The notes under the pieces are model-generated. The model made no database searches. It saw only the letters and a list, made by a program, of their open reading frames with translations, and had not been told where the DNA came from. Source: Treponema sp. (GTDB lineage: Bacteria > Spirochaetota > Spirochaetia > Treponematales > Breznakiellaceae). From it: DNA of 39,549 nucleotides. Every line of letters starts with the position of its first letter. Position 1 is the first letter of the stretch. The translations under genes and the position numbers were made by a program. This document shows, one piece after another, positions 8,807-15,446 of this stretch. The DNA is taken from positions 1-39,549 of the forward strand of contig WRIB01000025.1 of NCBI GenBank assembly GCA_009782955.1, written 5' to 3'.

Positions 8807-8845
8807 TGTAAGGGAGTTATGAAAGAATTGTTAAAATTTGGTTAA
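8807..8845 (-). promoter_or_regulatory. Pho box upstream of pstS
   Basis: Read on the minus strand, four hexamers sit at exact 11-bp intervals: TTAACC (8845-8840), TTAACA (8834-8829), TTCATA (8823-8818) and CTTACA (8812-8807), each separated by 5 bp. This matches the TTAACA-N5 direct-repeat form of PhoP/PhoB sites known from Bacillus. The -10 candidate (TGCATAAACT) and Shine-Dalgarno AAGGAG follow downstream. PhoB from 3382-4122 is the expected ligand (inference). Confidence 0.75.
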
Positions 8846-8871
8846 ATATCAGGTGCAAACGGCAATCTGTC

Positions 8872-9215
8872 ACTGAGTCTGGCATGCAAAGTATCTGCAC
8901 TATATTAAGCAAAGGGGTGGGCAAATGCCCCGAAAAAACCGCGTGTAGAATCCATTGGCTGGACTGAACACATCAATCTTCTCATATCGGTGGGAGAAGG
9001 AACACTCATTCAGACCATAGTGGTCGTGGCTACAGTTGACGGACGCTTTGGCGTCGCTGCTGTTGTAGCACGCCAAATGGTCTTCATGAGTAACCCCCCT
9101 CCCACCTATGTGGCAACAGTAGTTTCGATGTGTTCAGTCCGGCTATTGGTAATTACCCGACCTTGCGCCCACCACTTTCAAAAAAATACTGCACAACACG
9201 GTATAACAGGTTCAG
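8872..9215. repeat. large imperfect palindrome 1
   Basis: A gene-free stretch folding on itself. The best inner arms are at 8952-8974 and 9127-9149, sharing GGACTGAACACATC and its complement. The outer arms share CTGA, GCA-TAT and AAG-GGTGGGC blocks near 8873-8930 and 9160-9215. The left end holds TGAGTCTGGCATGCAAA (8874-8890), repeated exactly at 10716-10732. GGACTGAACACATC recurs in part near 10820. No convincing protein is encoded. Confidence 0.75.
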
Positions 9216-9261
9216 CTAAAGATTAAAGTTTTCATGGTGGATGTAAGCGGCAATCTGCAAT

Positions 9262-9540
9262 TGAGCATCTATCATATATTTTTCTGGAGTAATACCGGGA
9301 AAGGGATGGGTTTGCCATGGCAAAAACCTCTGGAATTCCTCGCTAAAACAGACCTGCGAAAAAAAGTAATACTATTGAAAAAATGCCCAGCATCCACCTG
9401 ATATTTTTACAAAATCAACAGAAAAAGAAATATGCAGGTAGGTGCTGGGAGGCTGTTTTAGCGAATTCTACAGGCGTTTTTGCCATGGTAAATCCATCCC
9501 TTTGCTTAATTTAATACGAGATATTTATATAATAGGCTCA
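9262..9540. repeat. large imperfect palindrome 2
   Basis: The strong arms are 9301-9351 and 9453-9502: both begin or end in AAGGGATGG and share CCATGGCAAAAAC and CGCTAAAACAG. An inner stem pairs CCCAGCATCCACCTG (9386-9400) with CAGGTAGGTGCTGGG (9435-9449). The weaker outer arms run to TTGAGC near 9262 and GGCTCA at 9535-9540. No gene is seen. It resembles a non-autonomous, MITE-like hairpin element. Confidence 0.75.
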
Positions 9541-9559
9541 GCGGCAATTTACGGTTTTT
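9535..9559. repeat. 25-bp direct repeat, copy 3' of the variable lipoprotein gene
   Basis: GGCTCAGCGGCAATTTACGG followed by TTTTT. The second copy at 10769-10793 differs at one base (GGCTCAGTGGC). The two copies bracket the lipoprotein gene at 9629-10615, and this copy abuts the hairpin over the gene's stop codon. Confidence 0.85.
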
Positions 9560-9631
9560 TGAAAAATCAGCACGGTATACTCAACCGAGCGGCATAGCCG
9601 CGAAGGTTCCCCTCTTGATGCTGATTTTTCA
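9560..9631 (-). other. nested hairpin spanning the stop codon of the variable lipoprotein gene
   Basis: TGAAAAATCAGCA (9560-9572) pairs perfectly with TGCTGATTTTTCA (9619-9631). Inside, AACC (9583-9586) pairs with GGTT (9605-9608), and GCGGC (9589-9593) with GCCGC (9597-9601) across a 3-nt loop. The stop codon (9629-9631) lies in the outer stem. No T-run follows on the minus strand, so it is not a classic terminator. Hairpin or cruciform structures just after the variable region are known in DGR targets. Confidence 0.8.
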
Positions 9632-10615
9632 GAAAACTGAGGGGCGTACAAGACGGAAACCGATGCCGTAGTTGCGGCTGTCCGGGTAGTAGTAGTGCCG
9701 GTCCGCAGAACGGCAGAGCACCGCCGCAGAGCCCCAGTACCCGCCGCGTACCACGCGGAAAGACCCCGAGGATGCGCCTGTTGGGTCTGTTTGCGCCCCG
9801 CTGCTGTACGTCCCATACCAGTCCCAGCACCATTCAAATACGTTCCCGCTCATGTCGAATAACCCCAACGCGTTTGCCGCCTTCTTCATTACTTCATGGG
9901 TCTTACTGTTGCTATTGCTACCATACCACGCAACATTATCAACGTTATCGCTCCCCGCAAAGTCGTATTGTTGCGCAATATGCCCGCCTTTGGCAGCATA
10001 TTCCCATTGGGCTTCGGTCGGTAAACGGTACCCTGTGGAACCGGCTACCATTGTTACCGCATCCCACCTCGCATCACCGGAAGAAGATGGCACTGCCCCC
10101 CAATCGGCAGGGTTGGTACTTGTCCCTGACAAGTCGTCCTTTTGCATCTGGTAGGCCGGTGTCAAGCCTTCCATCATACTCAGCCTATTGCAGAATACAA
10201 GGGCGTCGTACCAGCTTACCTGTTCCACAGGGCGCCTCCCGTCAGTTTCCCCCGTGTTGGGCGGTCTCCCATTCGCTGTAGTAAAATAACTGGGATTTGT
10301 CCCCATAACCGCCTGGTACATTTCCTGGGTTACCGGGTATTTGTACATGTAAAAGTCCTCTGTCAGCGTTACCGTATGGGTGTTGGTTTCATCGGTATAG
10401 CTGCCCGTTCCAAGGTATTTTCCCATCTGGAAACTGCCGGCTCTTACAAGAACCATGTCTGCCGGGTCAACGTTAAATTTTTCCTCTTCCTCAAAAAATT
10501 TGCCAACAATTTTTTCCATCCAGGGGTTCCTGCATCCCCCCAAAACCAATAACGGGATTGTTGTAAGAAGCATCAGGAAAATTATATAAGCTTTTTTCGA
10601 TTTATTCCTTTCCAC
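9629..10615 (-). CDS. lipoprotein with FGE-sulfatase (C-type-lectin-fold) domain, candidate DGR variable protein
   Basis: A 328-residue putative surface or periplasmic lipoprotein. It has a basic N-terminus, a hydrophobic stretch at residues 10-26 and the lipobox LGGC with Cys28. From about residue 53 it is an FGE-sulfatase (SUMF1-type) domain: MVLVRAGSFQMG, EVTQ-like YPVTQEMYQAVMG, PVEQVSWYDALVFCNRLS, GYRLPTEAQWEYAAKGG, SGNVFEWCWDWYG and finally VVRGGYWG...GFRLVRP. The catalytic Cys pair of true formylglycine-generating enzymes is not seen at the C-terminus, so a ligand-binding role is more likely. The C-terminal pattern matches DGR variable proteins such as TvpA of Treponema denticola. The start is GTG with AAGGG about 10 nt upstream. 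It is bracketed by repeats and stands alone. The family is clear; the ligand is unknown. Confidence 0.9.
   Translation of the reverse strand: MERNKSKKAYIIFLMLLTTIPLLVLGGCRNPWMEKIVGKFFEEEEKFNVDPADMVLVRAGSFQMGKYLGTGSYTDETNTHTVTLTEDFYMYKYPVTQEMYQAVMGTNPSYFTTANGRPPNTGETDGRRPVEQVSWYDALVFCNRLSMMEGLTPAYQMQKDDLSGTSTNPADWGAVPSSSGDARWDAVTMVAGSTGYRLPTEAQWEYAAKGGHIAQQYDFAGSDNVDNVAWYGSNSNSKTHEVMKKAANALGLFDMSGNVFEWCWDWYGTYSSGAQTDPTGASSGSFRVVRGGYWGSAAVLCRSADRHYYYPDSRNYGIGFRLVRPSVF
9662..9739 (-). other. candidate DGR variable region (residues 293-318)
   Basis: The stretch has a fixed framework (W294, CRSA, R306, P311, R314, GFRLV) with interspersed residues Y293, G295, L300, D305, H307, Y308-310, D312, S313, N315, Y316, G317 and I318. 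Those 14 codons all end in C (TAC, GGC, CTC, GAC, CAC, AGC, AAC, ATC), while the framework uses mixed third bases (CGT, CGG, CCG, GTA, CTT). This is what adenine mutagenesis of AAC-rich template codons gives. No template repeat or reverse transcriptase is visible in the window. Confidence 0.6.
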
Positions 10616-10715
10616 CGGTTAAACGCCCTTCACCCTTTGGGTATAACATCAATAGCTTACCATAGCATACCAATAGTTGCATACAGCGATCAAGAAAAAT
10701 TTCCAATTTTTCGTT

Positions 10716-10793
10716 GAGTCTGGCATGCAAATTTTCTATAATAACATACTGCAAGTGATCGTATGCCAGGCTCAGTGGCAATTTACGGTTTTT
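10716..10793. repeat. palindromic repeat with direct-repeat copy, 5' of the variable lipoprotein gene
   Basis: TGAGTCTGGCAT (10716-10727) pairs with ATGCCAGGCTCA (10763-10774) with one G-T pair. The 17-mer TGAGTCTGGCATGCAAA is identical to 8874-8890. The right end (10769-10793) is the second copy of the 25-bp direct repeat at 9535-9559. It looks like a short member of the family that forms palindromes 1 and 2. Confidence 0.8.
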
Positions 10794-10868
10794 ATGATGG
10801 ATGAAAACCTCAACGTACCGAACTGAACACATCGGGGGGAAAATGTTTTACTGTATGCCCATATACAA

Positions 10869-11816
10869 TTAATAACCTTCAAATATCAAGTACATATCGC
10901 CTGTATAACTGACGCCTTCTGGAGGGGTATATGTCTGCTCCTGATCATCTGAATTTATTCCAAACAGTATCGAAATTTCCGGACGATATTCAAAATGCAT
11001 TGTATCAAAGAGAGACCACTTGCCTCCCCAGCAAAATCCATATCGTTCAAAAATCTTTACAACAGACATGGGAGGATGGTAGCGTTTTTCGTAGGGTATT
11101 TTATACCACTCAGGGTTACCTTCATCCGAAGTCCATTGCCAGTATGTTGCACGGCTCTGTAAATTTTTCGGCAGTATGTCTATGGCTATTCCATAAGAGT
11201 GATAACTCCGGCTCGCCGTTGCAGCAACATTACGCCAGCTAAAAGCGCCGATATAACCTATTTCGTTAATAAAATCCCGTACTTCCTTATCGGTTTTCGC
11301 CGCTTCCATTACCAAAGCATTGATCTTTACAAGGATATCTTTTAAATCCTTGTGAACATCAAAATTCCTTCCAAAAAAATTAATTCGCACCATATTGGCG
11401 GTAGCTTCTTTTTCGGTAGATGCCCGCCACAGGATGTCATAAAAATCCGGGTTTCGTTTGGGCGGATCTTCCCTGCGGTTAGCCAGCTCATTCCGGAGCC
11501 ATTCCGCCTGTTCACCCTCCGGCTCCTTCCAGGGGGGAAGTTCGACAGGGTAATTATAAAAAGACTGCTGCGCCCAGGAGCTTGCGTTATTTCGCTCCTC
11601 CTCGGGGAGCAGACGGCCATCTGCATAGTAAAACCATTTACCCCGCAGCAGTACCGCCCAATCCCCATCCCTCTCTTCGACGCGGCTTATTGCTTCGGGA
11701 AAGGCAGCGCCATGAGCTTTCATAACCTGTTCGGCTATTGACAGAGGGGAAGTCTGGCAAGAAGCAGAAAAAATCAGAAAAAACACAAAAAAGCATAAAA
11801 AACTTAACTTGGACAT
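10869..11816 (-). CDS. M15-family (VanY/DdpX-like) peptidase lipoprotein
   Basis: About 315 residues. The signal peptide ends in the lipobox FSASC, so the protein is probably a lipoprotein facing the periplasm. The C-terminal half carries M15 zinc-peptidase motifs: SRSYHSYGIAIDI (SxHxxGxAxD, zinc ligands His and Asp) and DTMHFEYRPE (third His ligand). Members cleave D-Ala-D-Ala or L-Ala-D-Glu bonds in peptidoglycan; which bond is cut here cannot be told. The N-terminal 150 residues have no assigned function. AGGAG lies 7 nt before the ATG at 11816; the longer in-frame start at 11843 lacks a ribosome site. It has a gene-free repeat region downstream and a divergent neighbour upstream. Confidence 0.88.
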   Translation of the reverse strand: MSKLSFLCFFVFFLIFSASCQTSPLSIAEQVMKAHGAAFPEAISRVEERDGDWAVLLRGKWFYYADGRLLPEEERNNASSWAQQSFYNYPVELPPWKEPEGEQAEWLRNELANRREDPPKRNPDFYDILWRASTEKEATANMVRINFFGRNFDVHKDLKDILVKINALVMEAAKTDKEVRDFINEIGYIGAFSWRNVAATASRSYHSYGIAIDILPKNLQSRATYWQWTSDEGNPEWYKIPYEKRYHPPMSVVKIFERYGFCWGGKWSLFDTMHFEYRPEISILFGINSDDQEQTYTPPEGVSYTGDMYLIFEGY

Positions 11817-11965
11817 TAAAAAACTCCTGTTTTTCCATTTCAATGGTTGTTTTAAAGAAGATTCTTTACATCAAATCTATCAGCAATTTCTCCTTAAACA
11901 CCTCCGCTGCATGAAACATTAAAAATTCGACATGAATCATGGTTTTGAGGGTCTTTTTATTCCGG

Positions 11966-11994
11966 TTGACACTAAAATTTCAAAGGAATATTCT
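11966..11994 (+). promoter_or_regulatory. sigma-70-type promoter for the membrane protein gene at 12031
   Basis: A perfect TTGACA (11966-11971) is followed after 17 bp by TATTCT (11989-11994). The start codon lies 36 nt downstream of the -10 box and is preceded by AAGGAGG. Confidence 0.75.
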
Positions 11995-12030
11995 ATATTT
12001 ATCACAGCTTATTTAAGGAGGCATACCTAT

Positions 12031-12669
12031 ATGCTGTTCGGAATCATGAGTAATAAACCTTTGGCAGACATGGCCAGAGCGGCAGTTCGTACTACAGATA
12101 ACTTCCACTGGACGTTTATCGCTATTCTTGCGTTTGTTGTATACGTATATGCAACAGAATATCAGCGCAAGAACTTTTCCGGGATTGTAGCAGGACTGTC
12201 CTTGTACATGGTTCACTGGCTGTATGAAATTACCAATGCGATTATATGCGGTGTTACAGGTTATGCCTTATGGACGGTTTCTGCCCAAAGCACCAGCTTT
12301 ATACTGCTAATCGGCGTAAGCTGGGAACTTTCAATGATGTTTTCTGTTGCAGGTCTCGCCACGCATAAGCTGCTGCCAGAAGACCCAAAGAAAAAGATTT
12401 TAGGTATCAACAACCGCGTGTTGTTTGCCGTTGCCAATGCGGCATTATTCAGCCTGGTGGAAATTTTTCTTGCATCAACACCGGCATTTATCTGGGTATA
12501 TCCGTGGTGGGGAGCGCTTCCCGTATTTATCACCACCTACATACCGTTTTTCCTGGCTGCTTACCTGGTGCCGGACGCAAAGCCGAAAACACAATGGTTG
12601 TTCATCGGCGGCCTTGCGCTGCTTAATGCGTTACTCCTGTGTATTTTCATTCCGCTTGGTGTGATTTAA
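12031..12669 (+). CDS. polytopic integral membrane protein of unknown function
   Basis: 212 residues with about six or seven hydrophobic helices: FIAILAFVVYVYA, IVAGLSLYMVHWLYEITNAI, SFILLIGVSWELSMMFSVAG, VLFAVANAALFSLVEIFLA, ALPVFITTYIPFFLAAYLV and FIGGLALLNALLLCIFIPLG. It has no signal peptide and few charges outside short loops. The conserved-looking HWLYEITNAI and SWELSMMF contain acidic residues within helices, so a transport or sensing role is conceivable, but I do not recognise the family. The ATG at 12031 is chosen for AAGGAGG 9 nt upstream; the upstream in-frame ATG at 11932 precedes the promoter. It is convergent with the aldo/keto reductase gene. Confidence 0.8.
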   Translation: MLFGIMSNKPLADMARAAVRTTDNFHWTFIAILAFVVYVYATEYQRKNFSGIVAGLSLYMVHWLYEITNAIICGVTGYALWTVSAQSTSFILLIGVSWELSMMFSVAGLATHKLLPEDPKKKILGINNRVLFAVANAALFSLVEIFLASTPAFIWVYPWWGALPVFITTYIPFFLAAYLVPDAKPKTQWLFIGGLALLNALLLCIFIPLGVI

Positions 12670-12680
12670 TGGCGGCGTCT

Positions 12681-12713
12681 GGTTTGTAAATTATTTTTTC
12701 TTCTTTACAAGCC
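12681..12713. terminator. hairpin between convergent genes
   Basis: GGTTTGTAAA (12681-12690) pairs with TTTACAAGCC (12704-12713), with one G-T pair, across a T-rich loop. It lies between the membrane protein gene and the reductase and contains the reductase stop codon. The U-tract is in the loop rather than after the stem, so its strength as a terminator is doubtful. Confidence 0.45.
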
Positions 12714-13890
12714 GGAAAAATGCCCGGGCTGCTTTTACAATTAAACAAATTGGAAAAGGTTCCATGCGTTTCCGTACTGTTTTAAGGTTTTGTATTATGG
12801 CAATTTTTTGAGGACAATGAGTTTCGCATTTTCCGCAGGCTGTACAATTAGCCGGACTATAGCTTTTTGACGAAACAATGCCAATGCCTGTCATGTATTG
12901 CTGTATTCCGGCGGTCCAACCCATAATATACGAAGTGTTATAGGCAGAAAAACAACCGGGTATATTTACCTCGCTGGGACAGGGCATGCAATAAGCACAG
13001 CCCGTACAGGGTATTTTATTTGATTTGTTAAACACTTCTTTAACAAGTTGGTACGATGCCAGTTCTTCTTCCGTAAGGGAACCGGATGTGCAGGCATCTG
13101 TCAGTGCACAGTTTTCTGTTACCTGGACAGGATCGTTCATTCCCGAAAGAACCACTGTAACTTCTTCCTGGTTCCAAAGCCAGCGCAGGCCCCAGGCTGC
13201 CGGGCTTAATGTACCGTTGGAAGTTTTTCGGAAAATTTCCTGCGCTTCTTTGGGAAGGCTGTTGGCCAGTTTCCCTCCCAACAAGGGTTCCATAATAATT
13301 ACCGGCATGGTTTCCGCAGCTTTTTTTAAGCCGGTTATCCCTGCCTGATAATTCTCATCACTGTAGTTGTACTGGATTTGACAAAACTCCCAGGAATATG
13401 CATCAAGGATTTTTAGGAATTCTCCGGCTGTACCGTGAAAGGAAAAACCTATTTGCCCGATACGGCCGTTTTTCTTGTTCTCGCTTATCCAGGATTCAAT
13501 TCCCAGATTTACCAAATGTTCCCATGTAACCAGATCGGGAAGATTATGAATTAAATAGTAATCAATATGATCGGTTCTAAGATCTTTTAATTCATCGTTA
13601 AAAAAATGATCCAGGTCTTTGGGTTTTCCAATCAACATTGCCGGCAGTTTTGTGGCCAGATAAATCTTGTCCCGGATACGATTCCTTTCCAGTATAACGC
13701 CCAGTGCTTCTTCGTTCCCCCGGTACATCCAGGCAGTATCAAAATAATTAATACCTTTATCTATGGAAGAAAGAACAATATTTTCAGCTTTTTTCAGATC
13801 AGTATTACCCAAATTTCTGGAAAACCTCATACACCCCAAACCCAGAACAGAAAGCTTATTTCCTGATTTTTTATCAATACGGTATTGCAT
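12691..13890 (-). CDS. aldo/keto reductase with C-terminal 4Fe-4S ferredoxin domain
   Basis: 399 residues. Residues 1-270 are an aldo/keto reductase TIM barrel: GLGCMRF, FDTAWMYRGNEE (catalytic Asp and Tyr), TKLP (catalytic Lys) and YYLIHNL (catalytic His). Residues about 290-375 add a ferredoxin-like part with two cysteine clusters, CTGCAYCMPCP and CTACGKCETHCP, enough for two 4Fe-4S centres. This fusion family is common in anaerobes and is expected to be a cytoplasmic NAD(P)H oxidoreductase; the substrate is unknown. It has no Shine-Dalgarno, and a good promoter ends 5 nt before the ATG, so the message may be leaderless. Confidence 0.93.
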   Translation of the reverse strand: MQYRIDKKSGNKLSVLGLGCMRFSRNLGNTDLKKAENIVLSSIDKGINYFDTAWMYRGNEEALGVILERNRIRDKIYLATKLPAMLIGKPKDLDHFFNDELKDLRTDHIDYYLIHNLPDLVTWEHLVNLGIESWISENKKNGRIGQIGFSFHGTAGEFLKILDAYSWEFCQIQYNYSDENYQAGITGLKKAAETMPVIIMEPLLGGKLANSLPKEAQEIFRKTSNGTLSPAAWGLRWLWNQEEVTVVLSGMNDPVQVTENCALTDACTSGSLTEEELASYQLVKEVFNKSNKIPCTGCAYCMPCPSEVNIPGCFSAYNTSYIMGWTAGIQQYMTGIGIVSSKSYSPANCTACGKCETHCPQKIAIIQNLKTVRKRMEPFPICLIVKAARAFFRLVKKKK

Positions 13891-13895
13891 AATTA

Positions 13896-13924
13896 ATAGT
13901 ACCGGTTTTTTAAAAGGTAATCAA
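13896..13924 (-). promoter_or_regulatory. promoter of the aldo/keto reductase gene
   Basis: On the minus strand TTGATT (13924-13919), a 17-bp spacer and TACTAT (13901-13896). Only 5 nt separate the -10 box from the ATG at 13890, so transcription would start at or next to the start codon. Confidence 0.55.
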
Positions 13925-13948
13925 TTGACAACAGAAATTCTGTACAGA

Positions 13949-13977
13949 TTGACATTTTGTTGAAAATCTTATAAAAC
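13949..13977 (+). promoter_or_regulatory. promoter candidate for the DUF3943 gene
   Basis: TTGACA at 13949-13954 is followed by the AT-rich TATAAA at 13970-13975 (15-bp spacer), or TAAAAC at 13972-13977 (17-bp spacer). The start codon at 13990 is close and lacks a strong ribosome site. The region is divergent with the reductase promoter. Confidence 0.5.
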
Positions 13978-13989
13978 GAAAAATATAAC

Positions 13990-15444
13990 ATGATGAAACT
14001 ATTTTATTCCATAATACTATGCTTGTTGTTATTATTTGTGCTGACTCAGCCTGGGTTTTCTCAAAATAGCCAGGAAAGAGCAGACACAGAACAGTACGAA
14101 GAAAACGAACAAGCCTCTGCTCCTGATGAATCTCCCGCAGAAGTTAAAAGCGGAACGATAAAGCGCTTTTTAATCGCAAGCGGGGAAACCTTGTTAAGTA
14201 ATTTAGTGCTGTTTACGTATAATATCAGCATATTGGGCGAGACATGGTGGGCAATACCTACTTACGATTCAGTATATAATAATTTTACAGAACCCTGGAT
14301 GTGGGAAGAAGGTGAAGGTTTCATGGTAAACCATTTGGGACATTCCATTCTTGGAAATTACCATTATAACGCAGGCCGGGTTAATGGATTTAATTTTTAT
14401 CAATCCGCCATGTTTACCATGTTAGGTTCGGCAGCCTGGGAAGCAGTCGGTGAAAATGCATATGCATCAATAAACGACTTTATAGTCAGTTCAATCGGCG
14501 GCATGACGATGGGAGAAATTATCTACCGTTTATATCTGGAAACCACCAGCGCCGGCGTTCCTGCATTTTTCAGGTTTATATTAAATCCCATAGCCAGTTT
14601 TCACAGCCTGTTAACAGGCTGGGAGCCGCCTGACTATGGCAGAAATATCCATCAGTTTCAGACATATATGGGAGCAAGCTTTGTAAATATTGATCATTCA
14701 ATTTTCAACGAAGTTGAGGAGGAAGTATATTCTTTCCGGGGATTTTTGCCGGAAATGGGTATAAAAATTATTTACGGAAACCCTTTTTTGCAGGAAAGCT
14801 ATACGCCGTATGATCATTTTGAGCTTATTTTTAATGTTGGCGTTCACCTTGGAAAATATGTATCCCTTAGGCTTATCTCCGACGGTTATCTTTTTTCGTT
14901 TTGTCCTGTAGATTCAGAAAAAAATATGATGAGTACCGGACTTTCTTTGCATTTGGATTATACCAACCAGGGAGATTTTGACGGCAACTGTGCCACTATA
15001 GACCATTTCAGCAATGCACTGGACTGGACAATAAAATATCAACATATGTTTTCCGAGGATTTTGCATTTCAAATAAAAAGTCATGCGGGTTTTACATTTT
15101 TTGGAGTTTCTGAATATCCATCACCGCCTTATTCTTATACCGTTAAAAATTATGGGTTTGGTACAAACGAAAAACTCTATATTATTTTGGATCATAAGAA
15201 ACTGGGCAAACTGGAAGCGAGTATTTTTCATTATACAATATGGTCCAATCCAAATACCAGCAACCTGTCAAAAGGAACTGTAAATTTTATTTTTACCGAA
15301 CTAACCTATTCGTACTTTTTTAACAAACATCTGTCCGTTAATTTAAACGGTTATTTTGCCTGGGAATGGGGACGCTTCGGTAATTATCCGGATACAAACA
15401 AAAGCAACAAATCAGCAAAAGTATATGTTGCGTGGGATATTTAA
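13990..15444 (+). CDS. DUF3943-family exported protein, probable outer-membrane protein
   Basis: 484 residues. It has a signal peptide (hydrophobic residues 6-22, cleavage near GFSQN) and an acidic low-complexity segment. A DUF3943 core follows: WWAIPTYDSVYNNF, FMVNHLGHSILGNYHYNAGR, FYQSAMFTMLGSAAWE and SINDFIVSSIGGMTMGE. The remaining 280 residues alternate aromatic and polar residues and end in YVAWDI, as in outer-membrane beta-strands. The function of the family is unknown. The start codon could be 13990 or 13993 (MMK). Its end lies 2 bp from the convergent pyrD. Confidence 0.8.
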   Translation: MMKLFYSIILCLLLLFVLTQPGFSQNSQERADTEQYEENEQASAPDESPAEVKSGTIKRFLIASGETLLSNLVLFTYNISILGETWWAIPTYDSVYNNFTEPWMWEEGEGFMVNHLGHSILGNYHYNAGRVNGFNFYQSAMFTMLGSAAWEAVGENAYASINDFIVSSIGGMTMGEIIYRLYLETTSAGVPAFFRFILNPIASFHSLLTGWEPPDYGRNIHQFQTYMGASFVNIDHSIFNEVEEEVYSFRGFLPEMGIKIIYGNPFLQESYTPYDHFELIFNVGVHLGKYVSLRLISDGYLFSFCPVDSEKNMMSTGLSLHLDYTNQGDFDGNCATIDHFSNALDWTIKYQHMFSEDFAFQIKSHAGFTFFGVSEYPSPPYSYTVKNYGFGTNEKLYIILDHKKLGKLEASIFHYTIWSNPNTSNLSKGTVNFIFTELTYSYFFNKHLSVNLNGYFAWEWGRFGNYPDTNKSNKSAKVYVAWDI

Positions 15445-15446
15445 AA

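Noticed and set aside
8990..9226. Open frame of 78 codons on the plus strand
   Set aside because: It lies wholly within palindrome 1, has no ribosome site and shows no recognisable domain.
8872..9540. Insertion sequence with its own transposase
   Set aside because: The block has inverted repeats but no transposase-like protein on either strand; it can only be a non-autonomous element.
9629..10615. Functional formylglycine-generating enzyme for a sulfatase
   Set aside because: The C-terminal catalytic Cys pair is not seen and there is no sulfatase gene nearby; the repeats and variable-type C-terminus favour a binding protein.
10602..10832. Open frame of 76 codons on the minus strand before the variable lipoprotein
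   Set aside because: It runs through the repeat at 10716-10793 and has no start signals or domain; it is probably a by-product of the repeat.
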